The notes below the pieces were generated by a model. It did no database searches. It was not told the DNA's origin and saw only the letters and a program-made list of their open reading frames with translations. DNA of 25,890 bases from Pseudomonadota bacterium (GTDB taxonomy: Bacteria > Pseudomonadota > Alphaproteobacteria > Rhizobiales > Tepidamorphaceae). Numbering within the stretch: the first letter of the stretch is position 1; each line of letters opens with the position of its first letter. This document shows positions 21,889 to 25,890 of the stretch, one piece after another. The stretch spans positions 1 to 25,890 of the forward strand of contig JAEWYT010000184.1 of assembly GCA_023458595.1 (NCBI GenBank). The letters run 5' to 3'. The position numbers were made by a program, and so were the translations under genes.

Positions 21889-22313
21889 AGTTAACAGTCT
21901 CCTCGCCGCCCCGCCCGTTTTGTCTGGCCGCCCCAGCCACACCCCCGGAACTACATGCGGGCGCGTTACCGGCAGCTGAGTCGACTGGTTAAAATTTGAC
22001 GAAGTAAGGAGTTTTTCTTCCGGAATCCGTTCGGAACGTCGGATCGATCGACCTTCGCGGAATGCAGGCGTGCTCGATGCGGAAGAGTGGGGTCGAGTGT
22101 GCCGCGTGCGGCCTTGGGCGGGCGCCGGGCGGCGTCCCGATCTGGTCGGGAGCTTTGGTTTCGAAGTCGTTTTGGACGACGCTCGATACGGCCCGTTCCC
22201 TCAGGGCCCGCCTGCGGCCGGCCGGAGCCGAGACGCCGTCGTTGTCAACATCGTGTGCTTGCGACTAAGCGTCGGTCGCGAGGGCGGCGCGCACGGGTCG
22301 GAAGGGGCCGACC
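21889..22313. other. Intergenic region between beta-helix gene and sugar ABC operon
   Basis: This 425 bp gap should contain the promoter of the beta-helix gene on the minus strand; an AT-rich patch lies at 21988-22020, but no clear -35/-10 pair is seen. Several short overlapping plus-strand frames (about 22062-22378) are Arg/Gly/Pro-rich, lack good ribosome sites and are probably not genes. The right end holds a terminator-like hairpin for the ABC operon. Confidence 0.6.
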
Positions 22314-22314
22314 C
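22295..22314 (-). terminator. Hairpin at the end of the sugar ABC operon
   Basis: Perfect 7 bp arms GGGTCGG and CCGACCC enclose 6 bases and touch the TAG stop of the last permease. On the minus strand no T-run follows, so it may mainly stabilise the 3' end. Confidence 0.4.
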
Positions 22315-23300
22315 TACCTGGCCGACTTCTCGCGTCCGTAGAGCAGCAGCATCGCGACGATCACCGTGCCGTAGATGATCTGCCGGCCGAATTCGGGCAT
22401 TTGCAGCACCGACAGGATCGACTGCAGGAGCGTGATCAGGATCGCGCCGGCGACCGTGCCGAGATACGACCCGCGGCCGCCGAGGATCGAGGTGCCGCCG
22501 AGCACCACGGCGGCGATCGCCGGAAGGAGATAGGGATCGCCCATCGCCTGCGCGGCCTTGCTGGCGTAACCCGCCAGCAGCACGCCGCCGAAGGCGCTGA
22601 GGCCACCCGCCGCCGCGAACACCCACATGGTGACCCGCTGCGCGTCGACGCCGGACAGATAAGCGGCACGCTCCTGGTTGCCGATCCCGTAGATCGCGCG
22701 GCCGAAGGTCGTGCGGGAGAACACGAACACCGCTGCCAGCCCGACCGCGAGCCAGACGAGGACGGCGTTCGGCACGCCGGGGATCAGGAAGCCCGTCGCC
22801 AGATACCGCATCGCCGGGGAGGCGGCGTCCTGCGGCGCGAAGCCGCCCGTATAGACGACCATCAACCCTTGAGCGACGGCGTTTGTCGCGAGCGTGATGA
22901 TCATCGAGGGGATGCGCAGATAGGCGACGCCGACCCCGTTGATGAGACCGGCGACGACCCCGCAGAGGACGCCGAACGGGATCGCGAGCGCCTCGCCGAC
23001 GGGACCGTAGGCGGCGATCGCCGTCGACATCATGCCGCCCATTGCCACCACCCAGGGGACCGACAGGTCGATATGGCCGAGCAGGATCACCATCATCATA
23101 CCGGTCGCGATCACGCCGAGGAACGAGGCGACCTTGAGCTGCTGAAGCAGGTAGTCCGGCGACAGGAAGCTTGGCGAATAGAGGCTGCCGACGAGAAGCA
23201 GGGCGACGATGCAGCCGAAGGCGATGGCGACGGCAGGATCAACCCGGCGGAGCATCCGCGATGGACCGCCCGATCGAGGACTGAGGTGATCGGTGCTCAT
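22314..23300 (-). CDS. Ribose/xylose-type ABC transporter permease (second in operon)
   Basis: A 328-residue RbsC-family inner-membrane permease with about eight to ten hydrophobic segments. Family motifs include GMMMVILLGHIDLSVPWVVAM (about 66-86), where ordinary family members read TGGIDLSVG, then GLINGVGVAYLRIPSMIITLATNAVAQGL, IYGIGNQERAAYLSGVD, and PAIAAVVLGGTSILGGRGSYLGT near the end. It lies 9 bp after the first permease gene. The family transports sugars, autoinducer-2 or similar polar compounds; the substrate cannot be told without the binding protein, expected beyond the right edge. The change to GHIDLSVP is a family-level variation worth noting. Confidence 0.93.
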   Translation of the reverse strand: MSTDHLSPRSGGPSRMLRRVDPAVAIAFGCIVALLLVGSLYSPSFLSPDYLLQQLKVASFLGVIATGMMMVILLGHIDLSVPWVVAMGGMMSTAIAAYGPVGEALAIPFGVLCGVVAGLINGVGVAYLRIPSMIITLATNAVAQGLMVVYTGGFAPQDAASPAMRYLATGFLIPGVPNAVLVWLAVGLAAVFVFSRTTFGRAIYGIGNQERAAYLSGVDAQRVTMWVFAAAGGLSAFGGVLLAGYASKAAQAMGDPYLLPAIAAVVLGGTSILGGRGSYLGTVAGAILITLLQSILSVLQMPEFGRQIIYGTVIVAMLLLYGREKSAR

Positions 23301-23309
23301 CGTCTCGCC

Positions 23310-24290
23310 CTACCGGAAATAGTCGAGCCGGTTTCGGATCTGCAGGAGCCGGAAAGAGCCCAGACACACGGCAGCGAACAGCACCACGCCCTGGAACAAC
23401 GGTTGCCACAGAGGCTCGAGATCGAAGACGAACAGGAGATCGCCGATCGTGCGAAAGGCGAGTGCGCCGAAGATCGCTCCGATCGCGCTGCCGACGCCGC
23501 CGAACAGCGACACGCCGCCGAGGACGACGGCGGCGATCGAGAACAGCGTGTAGGTGTTGCCGTTGGCCGCGGACGCCTCGCCGGAATAGGTAAAGAAGGT
23601 CAGGAAAAGGCCGCCGATCGCGGCGAGCAGGCCGGAGAGCGTGAAGGCGGCGAAGCGCGCCCGCTTGATCGGCAGGCCCGACATGTAGGCAGCGCTGTCC
23701 GAAGATCCGAACGCGTAGGCGGCCCGTCCGGTTTCGGACCGCGAGAACGGCACCCAGACGGCGAGCACGACGACAGCCAGCGCCACGAGACTTGCCGGCA
23801 TGAAGCCGAAGAGCTTGCCGGTCAGCGCGTCGGCGAGCTCGGTGTTGATCTCGCCCCCGGGCACCGGCCGCAGCGCCAGCGCGATGCCGTAGTAGATCGC
23901 ACCCGTCGCGATCGTCGTGACGATCGGCTGCAGCCGTCCGTAGATGACGATGAGGCCGTTGATTGCCCCGCAGGCCACGCCGGCGAGCAGCACGCCCGCG
24001 ACACCGAGCGCCGTTTCCAGCGGCGACCCGTAGGCGATCCAGGAGGCGAGGCAGTTCGTCAGGATGAAGATCATACCGACCGACAGGTCGATGCCGGCGG
24101 TCAGCACGACGAGCGTCTGCGCCATCGCCACGAAGGCGAGCAGCACGCCCTTGTTCGCTGCCGTCGTCACCACATTCGAGGTGAAGCCCGCGGGATGGTT
24201 GCCGACGTAGATGGTGAACATCGCGACGAAGATCGCGATGGCGAGCAGGGTGCCGCGATGCTCGGCGAAATGGTAGCGCCAGTCCTTCAT
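23310..24290 (-). CDS. Ribose/xylose-type ABC transporter permease (first in operon)
   Basis: A 326-residue RbsC-family permease, paralogous to the neighbouring one. It has the classic motif VVLTAGIDLSVGMIFILTN (about 61-79), then GAINGLIVIYGRLQPIVTTIATGAI, AYAFGSSDSAAYMSGLPIKR and IAAVVLGGVSLFGGVGSAIGAIFG. The ATG at 24288-24290 overlaps the stop of the ATPase gene by 4 bp, which fixes the start; a longer open frame upstream is only the shadow of the ATPase gene. Two different permeases suggest a heterodimeric membrane channel, as in several carbohydrate systems of alphaproteobacteria. Confidence 0.93.
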   Translation of the reverse strand: MKDWRYHFAEHRGTLLAIAIFVAMFTIYVGNHPAGFTSNVVTTAANKGVLLAFVAMAQTLVVLTAGIDLSVGMIFILTNCLASWIAYGSPLETALGVAGVLLAGVACGAINGLIVIYGRLQPIVTTIATGAIYYGIALALRPVPGGEINTELADALTGKLFGFMPASLVALAVVVLAVWVPFSRSETGRAAYAFGSSDSAAYMSGLPIKRARFAAFTLSGLLAAIGGLFLTFFTYSGEASAANGNTYTLFSIAAVVLGGVSLFGGVGSAIGAIFGALAFRTIGDLLFVFDLEPLWQPLFQGVVLFAAVCLGSFRLLQIRNRLDYFR

Positions 24291-25852
24291 GCCCCGATCC
24301 CCTCGATCGCGGTCCGTCCGGCGCGAGCGACGTCCTCTTCGCCGATGTTGAGGGCGCTCGCGACCAGCGCATGCTCCGTGATCTCCGCGCCGACGAGCTC
24401 GCGCTTCACCGCTCCGTCGTAGAGCACCAGCACCCGGTCGCAGCAGCCGATCAGCTCGTCGTAGTCGGTCGAATAGAAGACGATCGCGTCGCCCGCGTTC
24501 GCGAGCTTCCTGAGGAGCTGGTAGATCTCCTGCTTGGTGCCGACGTCGATGCCGCGCGTCGGGTCGTTCAACAGGATGATGCGCGGGTCCGTCATCAGCC
24601 ACTTGGCGATGACGACCTTCTGCTGGTTGCCGCCCGACAGCGCGCCGACCGGAATGTCGGTGCCGGCGGTGCGGATCGCGAGCAGCTCGATCATGCCGTC
24701 GATCTTCTGCCGCTCCGCAGCCCGGTCGATGACACCGCCGCGCGACAGCTTGTCGAGGGCGGCGAAGGAGAGATTGTCGCGCACCGACATCGGCAGCATC
24801 AGCCCCTCGGTCTTGCGGTCCTCGGGGATCAGCGCCATGCCGATCCGCTCGCTTCTCGCCTCGCGCGGGCTCGAGATCGCGACGGGCTTGCCGTCGATCC
24901 GCATCTCGCCGGAGACCCCGCGCAGGACGCCGAACAGTGCGAGCAGAAGCTCGCGCTGGCCCTGGCCGTCGAGGCCGCCGAGGCCGACCACCTCGCCGGG
25001 CCGCACACTGAGCGAGATGTCGTTCAGCCGGTTGTTCCAGGACAGGTTCCGGGCCTCGAGCACGGGCGGTCTGCTCAGGTCAGCGGTCGCGGGCCTTTCG
25101 GGGAAGACGTGGCTGTATTCGCGGCCGATCATCAGCTCCACCACTTCGTTGTCGCTCTTCGAGCCCGCGGGATAGCTCGCGACGTTGCGGCCGTTGCGGA
25201 AAACCGTGCAGTCGTCGGCCAGTTCGGCGATCTCGTGCATGCGGTGCGAGATGTAGAGGAGGGCGAGCCCCTCCTCGCGCAGCCGCTTCAGCACGGCGAA
25301 GATCTTGGTGACGTCGGCCTGGGTCAGCGCCGAGGTCGCCTCGTCGAGGATCAGGATGCGCGGGTTGCGGGCGAGCGCCTTGGCGATCTCGACCATCTGC
25401 CGGCGCGACAGGGGAAGATCCTTCACCAGCGCCAGCGGATGGATGTCCTCGGCGCCGGCGCGCGTCAGAGCTTCCTCGGCGATCCGGCGCTGGACGCGCC
25501 GGTCGATCAGGCCGAAGCGCTTCGGCGGATTGGAGATGACGATGTTGTCGGCGACCGGGAGGTCGGGGACGAGCGACAGCTCCTGGAAGATGCAGACGAT
25601 GCCGGCCTGGTTGGCCGCCGCCGGCGAGGCGAAGGACACGTCGTGGCCCTCGAGCCGCATCGTTCCCTCGTCGGGGGAAACGACGCCCGACATGATCTTG
25701 ATCAGTGTCGACTTTCCGGCCCCGTTTTCGCCGAGGATCGCGTGGATGCGTCCGGCCTCGACGGTGAGCTCGGCCTTTTCGAGCGCATGGACGCCGCCAT
25801 AGCGCTTCGAGATGCCTTCCATCCGGAAGAGCGGTCCGACCGACGCGTTCAT
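24287..25852 (-). CDS. Sugar ABC transporter ATPase with two nucleotide-binding domains (RbsA/MglA type)
   Basis: The 521-residue protein carries two ATPase domains in tandem. Domain 1 has Walker A GENGAGKST (41-49), Walker B ILILDEATSALT (166-177) and switch His in ISHRMHE. Its signature is LPLSRRQ instead of the usual LSxGQQQ. Domain 2 has the family's degenerate P-loop GLDGQGQRE (293-301), a good signature LSGGNQQK (405-412), and Walker B ending LLNDPTRG instead of LLDEPTRG. In RbsA-type ATPases the asymmetry between sites is known, with one site doing most hydrolysis. It is first of the three genes visible in this operon; the ATG at 25850-25852 follows GGGGGA, which is partly within a hairpin. 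Confidence 0.94.
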   Translation of the reverse strand: MNASVGPLFRMEGISKRYGGVHALEKAELTVEAGRIHAILGENGAGKSTLIKIMSGVVSPDEGTMRLEGHDVSFASPAAANQAGIVCIFQELSLVPDLPVADNIVISNPPKRFGLIDRRVQRRIAEEALTRAGAEDIHPLALVKDLPLSRRQMVEIAKALARNPRILILDEATSALTQADVTKIFAVLKRLREEGLALLYISHRMHEIAELADDCTVFRNGRNVASYPAGSKSDNEVVELMIGREYSHVFPERPATADLSRPPVLEARNLSWNNRLNDISLSVRPGEVVGLGGLDGQGQRELLLALFGVLRGVSGEMRIDGKPVAISSPREARSERIGMALIPEDRKTEGLMLPMSVRDNLSFAALDKLSRGGVIDRAAERQKIDGMIELLAIRTAGTDIPVGALSGGNQQKVVIAKWLMTDPRIILLNDPTRGIDVGTKQEIYQLLRKLANAGDAIVFYSTDYDELIGCCDRVLVLYDGAVKRELVGAEITEHALVASALNIGEEDVARAGRTAIEGIGA

Positions 25853-25858
25853 GTCATC

Positions 25859-25887
25859 CCCCGCTCGGGCGCCGAAGAGGAGCGGGG
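25859..25887 (-). promoter_or_regulatory. Stem-loop overlapping the ribosome site of the sugar ABC ATPase gene
   Basis: Perfect 8 bp arms CCCCGCTC and GAGCGGGG enclose 13 bases just upstream of the ATPase start. On the minus strand the 3' arm overlaps the GGGGGA Shine-Dalgarno sequence, so the structure could limit translation or mark the gap after an upstream binding-protein gene. Confidence 0.45.
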
Positions 25888-25890
25888 CCC

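Noticed and set aside
22062..22378. Three overlapping short plus-strand frames
   Set aside because: No ribosome site of note, Arg/Gly/Pro-rich shadow-like composition, mutual overlap, and the end runs into the permease gene. One includes a CxxC-like ECAAC but nothing else supports it.
1..25890. CRISPR arrays, transposases, phage genes, tRNA or rRNA genes, toxin-antitoxin or defence systems
   Set aside because: No spaced direct repeats, no transposase or integrase motifs and no tRNA-like cloverleaf were noticed by eye on either strand; a covariance-model scan was not possible here.

Overview
This 25.9 kb window is high-GC DNA with tightly packed, often translationally overlapped genes. The gene content (AhcY and MetK of alphaproteobacterial type, TRAP and ABC uptake systems, LysR and MarR regulators, an octopine/nopaline-type dehydrogenase) suggests an alphaproteobacterium, most likely of the order Hyphomicrobiales (Rhizobiales). 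That placement is inferred from sequence style and protein resemblance, not from a marker gene. I see no tRNA, rRNA, CRISPR array, transposase or phage gene.

Region 1 (1-2877, minus strand) is a methyl-cycle operon. A 487-residue protein joining a small helix-turn-helix-like domain to a methyltransferase-like domain is followed by metK (SAM synthesis) and the start of ahcY (SAH removal), which runs off the left edge. A candidate sigma-70 promoter lies just upstream of the first gene.

Region 2 (3192-12814, minus strand) is a nine-gene catabolic operon. In transcription order it encodes a NicX-like 2,5-dihydroxypyridine dioxygenase, an alpha/beta hydrolase, an acyl-CoA dehydrogenase-like flavoprotein, an acyl-CoA ligase, a complete TRAP transporter (binding protein, small and large permeases), an octopine/nopaline-type dehydrogenase and a 3-hydroxyacyl-CoA dehydrogenase. 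Divergent from it, across an AT-rich control region, lies a flavin reductase fused to a MarR domain (12996-13958). Together these look like uptake, ring opening and CoA-linked breakdown of an aromatic or N-heterocyclic acid. The substrate is unknown, and most enzymes of the known nicotinate route are missing from the window. This is the strongest candidate for an undescribed pathway.

Region 3 (14023-20640, plus strand) holds a LysR regulator followed by a ydcSTUV-patD operon: a putrescine/polyamine-type ABC importer plus gamma-aminobutyraldehyde dehydrogenase. Two palindromes, one with T-N11-A spacing, lie between the regulator and the transporter. A stable stem-loop separates the binding-protein gene from the ATPase gene.

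Region 4 (20818-21888, minus strand) is a secreted right-handed beta-helix protein with an extraordinary lysine/arginine tract and base and codon use unlike its neighbours, probably acquired by transfer. It is convergent with patD across a strong hairpin.

Region 5 (22314-25852, minus strand) is a ribose/xylose-type ABC importer with one double-domain ATPase and two permeases. Its binding protein is expected beyond the right edge.
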